64,000 nucleotides of DNA. It comes from Stigmatella ashevillena (GTDB lineage Bacteria; Myxococcota; Myxococcia; Myxococcales; Myxococcaceae). A program made the translations under genes and the position numbers. Positions 26,429-35,175 of this stretch are shown piece by piece (positions within the stretch are counted from its first letter, which is position 1; each line of letters starts with the position of its first letter). Location: the NCBI RefSeq assembly GCF_028368975.1, contig NZ_JAQNDM010000002.1:8798425-8862424 (forward strand), given 5' to 3'. The notes under the pieces were generated by a model. That model was given only the letters and a program-made list of their open reading frames with translations, was not told the origin of the DNA and made no database searches.

Positions 26429-28167
26429 CAGCGACTCTATCCAGACTGCCGTCTGGCACTGTTGTTGACGGCTGGCACGTCTCAAGAGAACTCGGCAACG
26501 GTGGGTTTGCCGTCGTCTATCTGGTGGAGAAGAACGGCAAGCCGTATGCGCTCAAGGTGGCGCGCCATCGCGAAGCCAGCGGGGATGACAAGCAGACACA
26601 TGCCCGGATGGTGCGTGAGGCGACAACACTCCTCATGCTAAACCATCCCAACATCATCCGGCACAGGGGGTATGGATACGCTGAAACGGGCAACATGTAT
26701 GTCGCATTGGAATACGTGGACGGCTGGACGCTGGCAGAGTGGAAGGAGCGCAAGCACCCCACGATCCACGAGATCTTGCGAGTCTTCGTCAAGCTCGCGT
26801 CCGCGCTGTCGTACATGCATGAGCGGGGCGTGCTTCATCGGGATTTGAAGCTGGTCAACGTCCTGATCCGCAAGAGCGATGGGGAGCCCATCATCATCGA
26901 CTTCGGCTGCGCGACCTACTCGATGGCCGAAGACTTGACGGAAGAAGGTTTGCCACCGGGGACCGAGCGCTTCCGAGCACCCGAGCAGTTCAAGTTCCTG
27001 CGGGAACACAAGAACGAGCACCGGGCACGATATGCCTTCAAGGTGGCCGACGAGATCTTCGCGCTGGGAGTCATGCTTTATGAACTGCTGACGGACCCAC
27101 GACCTGCGGAAAACAGACCGCGCATCGCCCCGAACAACCCCTTGATGCCACCTCCTCCGGTACGGAGGGTGAATCCCCGGATACCCTTGGCGCTCAGCGA
27201 ACTGGTCGAGAGGATTCTTTCCCGGGACCCCTCCCAGCGCCCCGTAGACACGGAGGCCCTCCGTCGTGAACTGGAAGAGCACCTGGAGCGCTCGGGGGCC
27301 GAGTACATGGTGCCCGCCCATGCCCCCTCGGAACAGTGGTCGTCCGAGTCTTCAGGGGTTGGGGGGCCTCCTGGGGTGCCTTCCAACGGCCCTACGCTGC
27401 CCAAGAGGGCCTCAAGGGTGCTCGCCGCAGGTGCCGCACTGGTGATGGCCCTGACCGCGGCTGTGACCTTCTGGCGCGTCTCTGGAGACGTTCCCTCCCC
27501 GATTCCGGACCATTCTGCCCCGCCGATGACCTCCCCCCTTGATATGTCCCTCCCGAGCCCCGCGCCGATCGTCCTTCCCCCGGCGACGGACGTTGGCCAG
27601 AAGGAAGGTTCCACCGTGAAAATGACGACACCTGAAGTCCCGATCCAAGAGCGCCGCACGCGCGTGCGCAACAAGGTCAGTGCTGCCGAATGTGCGGGGC
27701 TGTCCCTCGTTGCGGCACTGGCAGCGGGCTGCCCCAGTTCTCAGATCCGGCCCGAGTCCTTCACCTGTCCGGCCGGCGCCGCACTGGCCATGGAGGACCA
27801 TCTTCATTGGGAGACGGGAGACCGTTTCACGCTCGTAATCGATGACCGTCACAACAAAGAGGGTAGAGTCTGGTTCACCCCCGGCTCAGATGTGGTGGGG
27901 GTTGTTCCCAAGGACAACCTTTATGGAAAGCAGCGCGAGGTTGCCCCTACCGGGACCCGGTTCTACGGGAAGGTTTACTACCTTTCTGACAAGATGGGCC
28001 GCGCGGACGGGCCTGCGCTTGTCGTGAGGTACGACCGCGTGAAGCTTCCTGGGCAGGATGAGCACCCCATCTGCTTTGTCGTAGAGGGGCGCTCCTACGG
28101 CTTCAAGGATGGTCGCGTGGAGGCAAGCAACTACCTCTCGGGCCGAGTCGTGGACCGCTGGCCCTGA
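26425..28167 (+). CDS. membrane Ser/Thr protein kinase with extracytoplasmic domain
   Basis: A 580-residue protein. The kinase domain (about 15-290) has a glycine loop GNGGFA (24-29), Lys44 in YALKVARH, the catalytic HRDLKLVNVL (Asp about 141) and IIDFGCATYS. A Pro-rich linker leads to a single transmembrane helix at about 329-352 (AAGAALVMALTAAVTFWRVS). The outer C-terminal domain (FTLVIDDRHNKEGRVWF, TRFYGKVYYLSDKMGRADGP) may sense a signal. All catalytic residues are present, so it should be active. It forms an operon with the DUF2381 protein. Confidence 0.9.
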   Translation: MTATLSRLPSGTVVDGWHVSRELGNGGFAVVYLVEKNGKPYALKVARHREASGDDKQTHARMVREATTLLMLNHPNIIRHRGYGYAETGNMYVALEYVDGWTLAEWKERKHPTIHEILRVFVKLASALSYMHERGVLHRDLKLVNVLIRKSDGEPIIIDFGCATYSMAEDLTEEGLPPGTERFRAPEQFKFLREHKNEHRARYAFKVADEIFALGVMLYELLTDPRPAENRPRIAPNNPLMPPPPVRRVNPRIPLALSELVERILSRDPSQRPVDTEALRRELEEHLERSGAEYMVPAHAPSEQWSSESSGVGGPPGVPSNGPTLPKRASRVLAAGAALVMALTAAVTFWRVSGDVPSPIPDHSAPPMTSPLDMSLPSPAPIVLPPATDVGQKEGSTVKMTTPEVPIQERRTRVRNKVSAAECAGLSLVAALAAGCPSSQIRPESFTCPAGAALAMEDHLHWETGDRFTLVIDDRHNKEGRVWFTPGSDVVGVVPKDNLYGKQREVAPTGTRFYGKVYYLSDKMGRADGPALVVRYDRVKLPGQDEHPICFVVEGRSYGFKDGRVEASNYLSGRVVDRWP

Positions 28168-28327
28168 GAACACGTGCCAGGGGGGACGTGACAGGTAGGC
28201 TCGGATTTTCGCCCGCTCGCTCGAACGACATCGAATGACCTGGGGGGTAGTTCACTTTCGTCCAATCCTGCGGGTAATATTCCCCTGCGTCGCGTTGGCG
28301 TGGTGCCGCGCGAGCGGAGGGACGAAC

Positions 28328-29464
28328 ATGTCAGCAACCGGTTTTGGAGTTCCCAAAGGGGCGATTCTCTTCGAGGAGAAAGGTTTTCAGTACGAGTTCC
28401 GCGAAGACTTGGGGGAGATTCACCAGGGGGTTCACCTCCTTTTGGCGTGGCGACGTGAAGGTGGGCAGCCCCGAGACAAGGTGCTGATCAAGGCGATTGG
28501 CCCTTCGAGTGTCACCCATACGCCGATATCGAGAATCAAGCGGGCACGGACGAGGCTGGAAGAGCAGGTGCGCCTCTCAAAGTTTCTTGCCCACCCGGGG
28601 ATTCTTGAAGTCCATGGGATGAAGAAGGTCGAGGGGACTTTGTACGTGCTCAACGAGTATCCGAGCGGGAACAGCTTGAGTTCTCTGCTGACGCTCGTAG
28701 GAGAGTGCAGACGTTGGTATTCGCCCCGTTTCACGATGTACGTCGGTGCCCGAGTCGCAGACGTATTGTTGTTCGCGCACACTGCAAAAGGCGAGCGATG
28801 GTGCCCCTTGAACGTTGTTCACCGGGCCATCGATGCGGATCACGTCTTCCTGGACTGGAACGGCATTGTTCGAGTCTCTGACTTCGGTCTCGCGCTTTCT
28901 ACCTTGCCGGGGCGCGTAGCTTCCACTGCTCGCCGCCTGCAGGGGGATGGCTTCTACTCCTCGCCGGAAATGCTTCTGGGCAAGCGTGTCGACGCGCGCT
29001 CGGATCTCTTCTCCCTGGGCGTGCTCATGCTCGAAATGTCCACGGGCAATAATCTTCTCTATGCCCCGGATGAGGTGACCGAGGAGGTGAAGGCGTACCT
29101 CAAACCCTCACAGCTTCGCCGAGTCACGCGCGCCATCCAACGGGCGCAGCTTTCGAGGTGTAGCCCTCTTGTGGAGGATGCGATCTGGCGCGCGGCGACC
29201 TACACGCAAGCGGATGTGGATCGGTTGACGGCAAACCTCTATGAGGGCCTTCGCATTACACTCCGCAAGCTTCTTCATCCCGTGCCCGGAGAGCGCTACC
29301 AGACGGCGGGGGCGCTGGCGGCGGATTTGGAACGCTGGCTCGGAGAGCTGACTTTCAGCCCTGAAGATGTGGTCGCGGAGTTGAAGCGTGTCATGGATGA
29401 GGCTGGAAGGATGATGGCCGGGACGGAGCTACAGTCTCCCCTCGGCGAGAACACCACGGCGTAG
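28328..29464 (+). CDS. probable pseudokinase
   Basis: A 378-residue kinase-fold protein. It keeps the ATP-binding Lys55 (KVLIKAIG) and VSDFGLAL (about 183-190), but the catalytic loop reads VVHRAIDADHVFL: the HRD aspartate at about residue 167 is Ala. There is also no glycine-rich loop. It may therefore bind ATP weakly and act as a scaffold or regulator. The start MSATGF follows a GGAGGG. A shorter copy of its C-terminal part lies at 29.8-30.2 kb. The substitution is visible; the loss of activity is inference. Confidence 0.8.
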   Translation: MSATGFGVPKGAILFEEKGFQYEFREDLGEIHQGVHLLLAWRREGGQPRDKVLIKAIGPSSVTHTPISRIKRARTRLEEQVRLSKFLAHPGILEVHGMKKVEGTLYVLNEYPSGNSLSSLLTLVGECRRWYSPRFTMYVGARVADVLLFAHTAKGERWCPLNVVHRAIDADHVFLDWNGIVRVSDFGLALSTLPGRVASTARRLQGDGFYSSPEMLLGKRVDARSDLFSLGVLMLEMSTGNNLLYAPDEVTEEVKAYLKPSQLRRVTRAIQRAQLSRCSPLVEDAIWRAATYTQADVDRLTANLYEGLRITLRKLLHPVPGERYQTAGALAADLERWLGELTFSPEDVVAELKRVMDEAGRMMAGTELQSPLGENTTA

Positions 29465-29482
29465 CCGCCCCACTCCTTGCTG

Positions 29483-29504
29483 GCCCCCGAAGCTTCGAGG
29501 GGGC
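29483..29504 (+). terminator. hairpin after the pseudokinase, weak terminator candidate
   Basis: GCCCCC and GGGGGC flank GAAGCTTCGA, 20 bases after the stop. There is no T run. A similar CTCGAAGCTTCGA sequence follows the duplicated copy at about 30212, so it was part of the duplicated unit. Confidence 0.3.
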
Positions 29505-29524
29505 TCAGCAGTTCGGTAAGAACG

Positions 29525-29745
29525 CGCCGTGAGCCTGCCTCGGTCCGAGTGGTGGATGAGCCCCTTGGGCGGCTGGCGTTCCTGGAGCGCCATTTCCAAG
29601 CCTGAGAGCACCAGGTGCCGGTCGATGTGCTCGCCCATGGCCCAGCCCACTACCTTGCGGCTGAACAGGTCCATCACCACCGCCAGGTACAGCCAGCCTT
29701 CGGTCGCCCACACATGGGGGATGTCCGTGGCCCAGGTGCTGCGGT
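29525..29745 (-). pseudogene. IS3-family transposase fragment
   Basis: The minus strand encodes part of an IS3-type integrase core: WATDIPHVWATEGWLYLAVV then MDLFSRKVVGWAMGEHIDRH and LIHHSDRG. The first two catalytic acidic residues are in view, and the sequence changes after HSDRG, losing the terminal Glu motif. It lies between the pseudokinase and its decayed copy. Confidence 0.7.
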
Positions 29746-29802
29746 TGGGCGCCTGGGGGGGCAGTCCCTGTGGAGCACTTTGGGGGCTACCGGCAGGCTC
29801 AC

Positions 29803-30191
29803 TTCTCAGTCGGGATGCTCGTGCTCGAACTGGCCACTGGGAAGAACCTGCTCTATGCACCGGATGAGGTGACCGCAGGGTGGGGGATGCGGTCTGGCGC
29901 GTGGTGACCTACACGGAAGCGGACGTCGAGCGGTACACGGCCAGTCTCCCGGAGGGACTGCGCATGACGCGGCGCAAGCTCCTCCATCCCGAGTGGGAGA
30001 AGCGCTATCAGACGGCAGGGGAATGGGTGGTTGCTCTGCGCCGCTGGCTCGGAGAGCTGACCTTGAGCCCCGCCGATGCGGTCGAGGAACTGGAAGGCGT
30101 CATGAATGAGGCTTCGGCGCGCTGGGCCAGGGAGGGAGTGGAACGCCCTCTGTCCGCAAGGCTCGTGGATGAAATCACGACGGCCAAGTAG
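29803..30191 (+). pseudogene. decayed second copy of the pseudokinase
   Basis: The sequence FSVGMLVLELATGKNLLYAP matches FSLGVLMLEMSTGNNLLYAP of the intact gene. A change of frame near 29880 and a loss of about 30 residues are followed by VTYTEADVERYTASLPEGLR and RYQTAGEWVVALRRWLGELT, parallel to its C-terminus, ending at 30191. The N-terminal two thirds are missing, replaced by the IS3 fragment. It is a tandem duplicate that was then broken. Confidence 0.7.
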
Positions 30192-30275
30192 TGGGCCGCC
30201 CCTGCTGAGCCTCGAAGCTTCGACGGGGCTCAGAAACTCGAAGAAAGGTCCGCCATGGGCCGCCAGCAGAAGATC

Positions 30276-30401
30276 GAAGCTCATGTACCCCAAGTGCGAC
30301 GCTGTCTGCAGCACCTGCTCTTGCGCCGCAGTGGCCACTGCCGACTTTGGCAGAGCCGCATCAGCGCCCGCGCGCCTCCTCGAGGGGACTCTTGCATATG
30401 A
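30276..30401 (+). pseudogene. IS701-like transposase C-terminal fragment
   Basis: VPQVRRCLQHLLLRRSGHC matches the end of the remnant at 8.0 kb (LPEVRHRLQHLLLRRIGHC). The stop is at 30401. It is followed by TAACTAGGTAGCATTAG (30413-30429), 13 of 17 bases identical to the end of the first remnant. Confidence 0.6.
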
Positions 30402-31124
30402 CCGAGTAGTACTAACTAGGTAGCATTAGGGGCCTACCTGGGAGGCTTGCTGGTGCGGCGGCTGGGCGGGACGTGGGGGCCGCGGCAGAAGATGGAAGAG
30501 TCCCAGGTGCGCGTTGGCAAGCGCGTCTGGCTTCCCTTCCTCCGCGCTCGCAGGTACATGCAGTCCCGCCAGTCGCTGCTGGACTACTCGCTCACCCCGT
30601 TTTCCGGGAGGTGGAGCGGCATCGCTCCTGATGAGAGGGACACTGCCCGCCTGAACACTAAGCCAGCCGGAGTAAGTTTCGTCAGGAGCGACCACCGCTG
30701 AGGCTAAGAAATCGAGCCTCGGCGCGGCTACCCCCTGAACGGAATTACTTCGCTTGGCTTAGGCCGTGTTGACTGGCGTTCGCGGCGCAGTGGTGCTTGA
30801 ACGAGGAGTCCGGCGTCTGCGAGGCCGAGTTGCTGAAACTTGGCGCTGCCGTCGGCACGAGGGACGCGGCATGTCCGGCGCCTTGTCGCCGACCGCACCG
30901 TCACAGCGTGGAAGCGCGGGCCCACGCACACCCAGGGCACACACCTCGTTGACCCGTTGATACTGGCGCGGGATTTCCAAGACGGAGTCTTGGCGCTTAA
31001 GGCCGCCGACGGCGCCGGGCCCATGGCTGAGCGCCCCCTCCAAGCGTCGGTCGGCGTCGGGACGTGGGCCGACTAGCGGCGGGCGCGGGGTTGCGTCCGC
31101 TAGTCGCCTGAAAATCCACGGGAT
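30402..31124. other. gap with IS end and no supported gene
   Basis: It contains the IS701-like right end, then GC-rich sequence with chance open frames. An 84-codon plus-strand frame from 30447 (VGKRVWLPFLRARRYMQSRQ) might be a relic but shows no recognised domain. The border between this debris and the defence operon appears to lie at about 31.1 kb. Confidence 0.45.
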
Positions 31125-31152
31125 TTGTGACATGACACTGCGTGACCATACT
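31125..31152 (+). promoter_or_regulatory. candidate promoter of the defence operon
   Basis: TTGTGA (31125-31130) and CATACT (31147-31152) are separated by 16 bp and end 15 bp before the HTH gene. Each hexamer matches four of six consensus bases. It is the only reasonable sigma-70-like pair in the 100 bp upstream. Confidence 0.35.
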
Positions 31153-31167
31153 TGATGTTCAGCGACG

Positions 31168-31509
31168 ATGAGCAATAGTCTGCACCCAATAGAGACGAGC
31201 GAGACGCATAGTTACGATGTGCAACCTGTACATCCGAGCAGCATGATGCCGATCGAGATCGAAGGCGTTGAGTACTTCACCGCGACGGACATCCAGCGGG
31301 ATGTCGGCGTCGTTCGGCAGACGTTGTGGCGGTGGCGAAGGGCCCGGGTCATTCCGCAGGGGCTGCGCTACCGGAACAAGGCGATCGTCTTCACGCGCGC
31401 GGAGGTGGACATCATTCGCGAGTACTCGAACCGTCTCGAGCCCGCGGACTCGCCCCCGCTTCGTCGACAAGGCGGCGCCCCAACTGCGGCGCCGAAGGGG
31501 GTCGCATGA
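31168..31509 (+). CDS. MerR-like HTH regulator of the defence operon
   Basis: A 113-residue protein with a winged-helix core: EYFTATDIQRDVGVVRQTLW then RWRRARVIPQGLRYRNKAIV and FTRAEVDIIREYSNRL. This resembles the DNA-binding part of MerR/excisionase proteins without a sensor domain. It is first in the operon, 34 bases ahead of the GHKL gene, and probably controls expression of the system. A role as recombination directionality factor is possible but less likely without an adjacent integrase. Confidence 0.75.
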   Translation: MSNSLHPIETSETHSYDVQPVHPSSMMPIEIEGVEYFTATDIQRDVGVVRQTLWRWRRARVIPQGLRYRNKAIVFTRAEVDIIREYSNRLEPADSPPLRRQGGAPTAAPKGVA

Positions 31510-31543
31510 TGCCACTGAAGGTCTCGGGGCAGCGAGTGGCGCT

Positions 31544-33148
31544 ATGACGAAGGCAGCACACGAAACGAGACGCGAGGACTGCTCGATCATCGCGCTGGAT
31601 AAGTTCATCCAAGCGACGCGGGACTCGGGCTACAAGGGCACCGCCAGCGCCATCTCGGAACTCGTCGACAACTCGATCCAGGCGGGCGCGACGCGCATCG
31701 CGCTCTCCGTCGAGGCCAAAGCCAGCGACGACGAGGAGAAGGCGATCGAGATCTCCGTGCTCGACAACGGCTGCGGGATGGACCCAACGACGTTGCGCCA
31801 AGCGCTCCGCTTCGGTGGCAGCACCCGCTTCGGTGATCGTCGAGGGCTCGGCCGGTACGGCATGGGGCTCCCGAACGCGTCGCTGAGCCAGGCGCGTCGG
31901 GTCACCGTCTGCACGTGGCAGCCCGGCGCGACGAACGGCAAAAGCAGAGCGCCGCGCGGACGCCTTGTGTCACCGTGCGTGCACTCGTCCTACCTGGACG
32001 TCGACGAGATCGTGCGCGGAGAGATGGTGGAGGTCCCTGCGCCCGAAATCGTGAAGGCGCCGTCGTCCTCGTGCACCGGGAACTCCGGCACCCTCGTTTG
32101 CTGGTCGCAGTGTGACAGGCTCGACAACCGGCGCGTTTCAACGATCGTGCGAAAGCTCGAGGTGGAACTCGGGCGGCGGTTTCGGCACTTCATCTGGAAG
32201 GGCCTCCACATCACGGTCAACGGGGACACGCTGGAGGCGTTCGACCCGCTCTACCTCAACCCGGAGGCCGAGATTTCGGGCGCACAACTCTTCGGCGAGG
32301 AGATGCGCTTCGAGGTCCGCGCCGACCCGGTCGACTCACGGAAGACGGGGTGGGTGCGGGTCCGGTTCACGGAACTGCCCGTCCACGCGTGGCACAAACT
32401 CTCCAACGAGGAGAAGCGTCGCATCGGACTGTCTAAAGGCGCTGGCGTCTCCATCGTGCGCGGCGGTCGCGAGGTGGACTACGGCTGGTTCTTCATGGGG
32501 AGCAAGCATCGCGAGAACTACGACGACTGGTGGCGCTGCGAGATCCAGTTCGATCCCATCCTTGATGAGGCGTTCGGCATCACCCACACCAAGCAGCAGG
32601 CTCGGCCGCAGGCGCACCTCATGGAGGCGCTCACGCCGGACTTGGAGGCGACCGCGCGCGCGCTCAGCGGCCGCGCGCGCAAGGCGCACATGGCAGTGAA
32701 GGCGAGCGAGCGATTCTCCGAGGCGGAGCGCATCGCCAACGAGCGTGACCACCTCCTTCGTCCGTTGCCTCGCAGCGCCGATCCTACGGCCAAGGCCTTG
32801 ATGCGGGAGTTGGCAGCGAGCCACCCGGAACTGCGCGAGCGCGCCGATGAGAAGGACCGGTACAGCATTATCGAGCATGCCGTGAAGGACACGTCGTTCT
32901 TCACCCTCGCGCACGATGGGGACCGGCTCGTCCTCGTGCTCAACCCTGACCACCCCTTTTATCGAGAGATCTACAAACCCCTGTCCGAGGGGGAGGCTCC
33001 GCTAGATCCACAGCTCCGCGCGAAGCTTGAACTGCTCCTCCTCGCGGCGGCGCGCAGTGAGGCGGCCATGCGCGGAAAGGTCCCCGCGCTCGCGAAACAT
33101 CGGCTCGATTGGAGTAATACCTTGGCCGCGTTCCTGAACGACAAATGA
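31544..33148 (+). CDS. GHKL ATPase (MORC/HSP90-like) of the defence operon
   Basis: A 534-residue protein with all three Bergerat ATP-binding motifs: ISELVDNSIQ (Glu39, Asn43), LDNGCGMD (74-80), and GRYGMGLPNAS (from about 103). The rest resembles a transducer domain with a conserved Lys-containing loop and helical C-terminus (SFFTLAHDGDRLVLVLNPDH). MORC/MutL-like GHKL ATPases are known partners of restriction-type systems, where they may form DNA clamps. It overlaps the DruA-like start by ATGA. Its inclusion here suggests ATP-gated DNA loading. The exact subfamily is not fixed. Confidence 0.85.
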   Translation: MTKAAHETRREDCSIIALDKFIQATRDSGYKGTASAISELVDNSIQAGATRIALSVEAKASDDEEKAIEISVLDNGCGMDPTTLRQALRFGGSTRFGDRRGLGRYGMGLPNASLSQARRVTVCTWQPGATNGKSRAPRGRLVSPCVHSSYLDVDEIVRGEMVEVPAPEIVKAPSSSCTGNSGTLVCWSQCDRLDNRRVSTIVRKLEVELGRRFRHFIWKGLHITVNGDTLEAFDPLYLNPEAEISGAQLFGEEMRFEVRADPVDSRKTGWVRVRFTELPVHAWHKLSNEEKRRIGLSKGAGVSIVRGGREVDYGWFFMGSKHRENYDDWWRCEIQFDPILDEAFGITHTKQQARPQAHLMEALTPDLEATARALSGRARKAHMAVKASERFSEAERIANERDHLLRPLPRSADPTAKALMRELAASHPELRERADEKDRYSIIEHAVKDTSFFTLAHDGDRLVLVLNPDHPFYREIYKPLSEGEAPLDPQLRAKLELLLLAAARSEAAMRGKVPALAKHRLDWSNTLAAFLNDK

Positions 33149-35175
33149 CCAACGCGCCCGACACGTCCTGGACCACGCTAGAGCCGGCGCTCCCGAGCAA
33201 GGTGTCGCGAGATGCATTCGTGGAGCACACGCGCGCACTCGCGAAGGTGCGTAGGGATGAGCGCGCCGACGAGGTCCTCGATAAGGTCCGTGCCGAGTTC
33301 GTCGCGGAGGTCAAGGCGTCGCGCCGCGCTGACCGGCAGGCGCTGCTCGCCGCCGGGCTCGTGGTGTGCGACCTCGCGACGCAAGGGTGGCTCATTCGAG
33401 TGCGCGGCGAACGCGTCGAGATCAGGCCCCCGGAGCCTGTCGCTGACAGGGCCGCCGAGAAGGCGCGCATCCGTCGACAGGAGTTGGTCAAACGCAACGC
33501 GCAGCTCCGACAATCGTCGGTCCAGCGCTTCTTGGACTCGATGGAGCGACAACGGCTCCACAACGGGGCGTACGTTTCGATCTACTCGCTCATGCGGGAC
33601 GGACGCGAACTCGCGGAGGGACTTCGGGAGGCGCGCACGCACCTCAACAACGGGTGGGCCGACGTGCTCTCCAACCTGGTCGAGCCATACCTTCAGTTCG
33701 TCACCGAGGAGGCCGCCACGTGCGCGTACACCGGGCTGCGCCTCATGGACGTCTGGCGTTATTTCCGCCACACGTGGACGAACCAGCACACGAGCGTGCC
33801 CGGACGGACGATGCTGTTCCTCGTCCGCGACCGCGCTGCCGCTAACCATCCGGTGATGGGGATTGGCGCGCTGAGCAGCCCCATCATGCAGATCCGTGAG
33901 CGGGACTCGTGGATCGGGTGGCACCCCGACACCTTCCTTGAGCGCGTACGCCGAGAGCCGACGCGAAACCTCGCGAAATGGCTCGTGGACACCCTCGACG
34001 CGGCCATCGACGAGATCTACGTCGCGGATCTACTCGAGGACAAAGTCCTCTCGACGCGTGACCTCACCGCCCCGTCCGACGACGCGCTCGACCGGCTCTT
34101 CAATGAGGGAGCGGAGCAGCGTCGGCTGCACCATCGCTACGCGCGCACACGGGACCTCAAGCGACGCCGCGCCGACCTCTCGGGGGACGAGTACTGGGTC
34201 GCGCAGGCTCGAACGCACCTGTTCCGCAGCAAGCGCGCGCTCGCGCTCGCGACGTTCCTGCGTGCGCGCGCGGTCCTGAACGAGGCGTTCCAAGGCAAGC
34301 CGACGGCGGCGAAACTCGCTGCGCTGGCCGCGACGGGCTACGGCAGCGACGCGATCCGCAGGGTGCTCAAGAAGGCGAAGGCCGATCGCGTCGGCATCGC
34401 GGTCGCGGACATCTCCGTGTGCGGTGCCGTGCAGCCCTACAACGCGCTGCTCGGCGGCAAGCTCACTGCGATGTTGGCGGCGAGCCCGGAGGTCGTGCAC
34501 CAGTACCGTCGTCGCTACGCGGGCGCGGAGAGCGAGATCGCGTCCTCCGTCGCGGGGCGGCCCATTGTCCGCGCGTCGAAGCTAGTGCTCCTCGGCACGA
34601 CGTCGCTCTACGGCGTCGGGTCGAGCCAGTACAACCGCATCAAGATCCCCGCCAACCGCCTCGGCGGCGCCGACAAAGACGTCATCCGCTACGAGGAGTT
34701 GGGGCGCTCCGAGGCATTCGGCACGTCACACTACTCAGAGGAGACCGTCGACGCGCTCGTCGATCTCGTGCAGCAGTCCGACGCGCAGCGGGTGAACAGC
34801 ATCTTCGGGGAGGGCGCCAGCCCCAAACTGCGCAAGGTGAGGCAGGCACTCGAGTTGCTGAGCCTGCCCGCTGGCATGCTCCTGAATCACCACCGCCCGC
34901 GCATCGTCTACGCGGTGAGCTTGATCAGGAACCTCGCTGACTACCTAATCGGCCTCGCTAGGCAGCCGGACTACATCATCCCCGCAGACGCGGCTGCCTC
35001 TACTGCTGCGATTGGTGCGTGGTGGCGGGAGCGGTGGCTCAGGCACCGGATTACCTCCGACCAAGCGCTTGAGGAGGTCGCGCGGCACACGCGGGTGCAT
35101 CCGGTCACCCACGGCGCGCGCGTGCCGCACCAACGCGCGTCGACCCAGCAGCCTATGTTCACCGAACACTCATGA
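33145..35175 (+). CDS. druA: DruA-like DUF4338 protein
   Basis: A 676-residue protein. The middle and C-terminal parts match what I know of DUF4338 (DruA): TMLFLVRDRAAANHPVMGIG then SPIMQIRERDSWIGW, and later VCGAVQPYNALLGGKLTAML, AGRPIVRASKLVLLGTTSLY, GVGSSQYNRIKIPA. The N-terminal 190 residues are an added helical region (LAKVRRDERADEVLDKV; RQSSVQRFLDSMERQRLH), making it longer than the roughly 400-residue DruA of the described type I system. DruA is required for Druantia defence; its activity is unsettled. Overlaps of four bases on both sides show tight coupling. The family call is by motif memory, not search. Confidence 0.7.
   Translation: MTNAPDTSWTTLEPALPSKVSRDAFVEHTRALAKVRRDERADEVLDKVRAEFVAEVKASRRADRQALLAAGLVVCDLATQGWLIRVRGERVEIRPPEPVADRAAEKARIRRQELVKRNAQLRQSSVQRFLDSMERQRLHNGAYVSIYSLMRDGRELAEGLREARTHLNNGWADVLSNLVEPYLQFVTEEAATCAYTGLRLMDVWRYFRHTWTNQHTSVPGRTMLFLVRDRAAANHPVMGIGALSSPIMQIRERDSWIGWHPDTFLERVRREPTRNLAKWLVDTLDAAIDEIYVADLLEDKVLSTRDLTAPSDDALDRLFNEGAEQRRLHHRYARTRDLKRRRADLSGDEYWVAQARTHLFRSKRALALATFLRARAVLNEAFQGKPTAAKLAALAATGYGSDAIRRVLKKAKADRVGIAVADISVCGAVQPYNALLGGKLTAMLAASPEVVHQYRRRYAGAESEIASSVAGRPIVRASKLVLLGTTSLYGVGSSQYNRIKIPANRLGGADKDVIRYEELGRSEAFGTSHYSEETVDALVDLVQQSDAQRVNSIFGEGASPKLRKVRQALELLSLPAGMLLNHHRPRIVYAVSLIRNLADYLIGLARQPDYIIPADAAASTAAIGAWWRERWLRHRITSDQALEEVARHTRVHPVTHGARVPHQRASTQQPMFTEHS

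Noticed and set aside
30447-30701. 84-residue plus-strand frame near the IS701-like end
   Set aside because: There is no ribosome site, domain or neighbour support; it is probably a relic or a chance frame.
30759-31175. 138-codon minus-strand frame before the defence operon
   Set aside because: It is Arg/Pro/Ser-rich without motifs and overlaps the candidate promoter and the start of the HTH gene.
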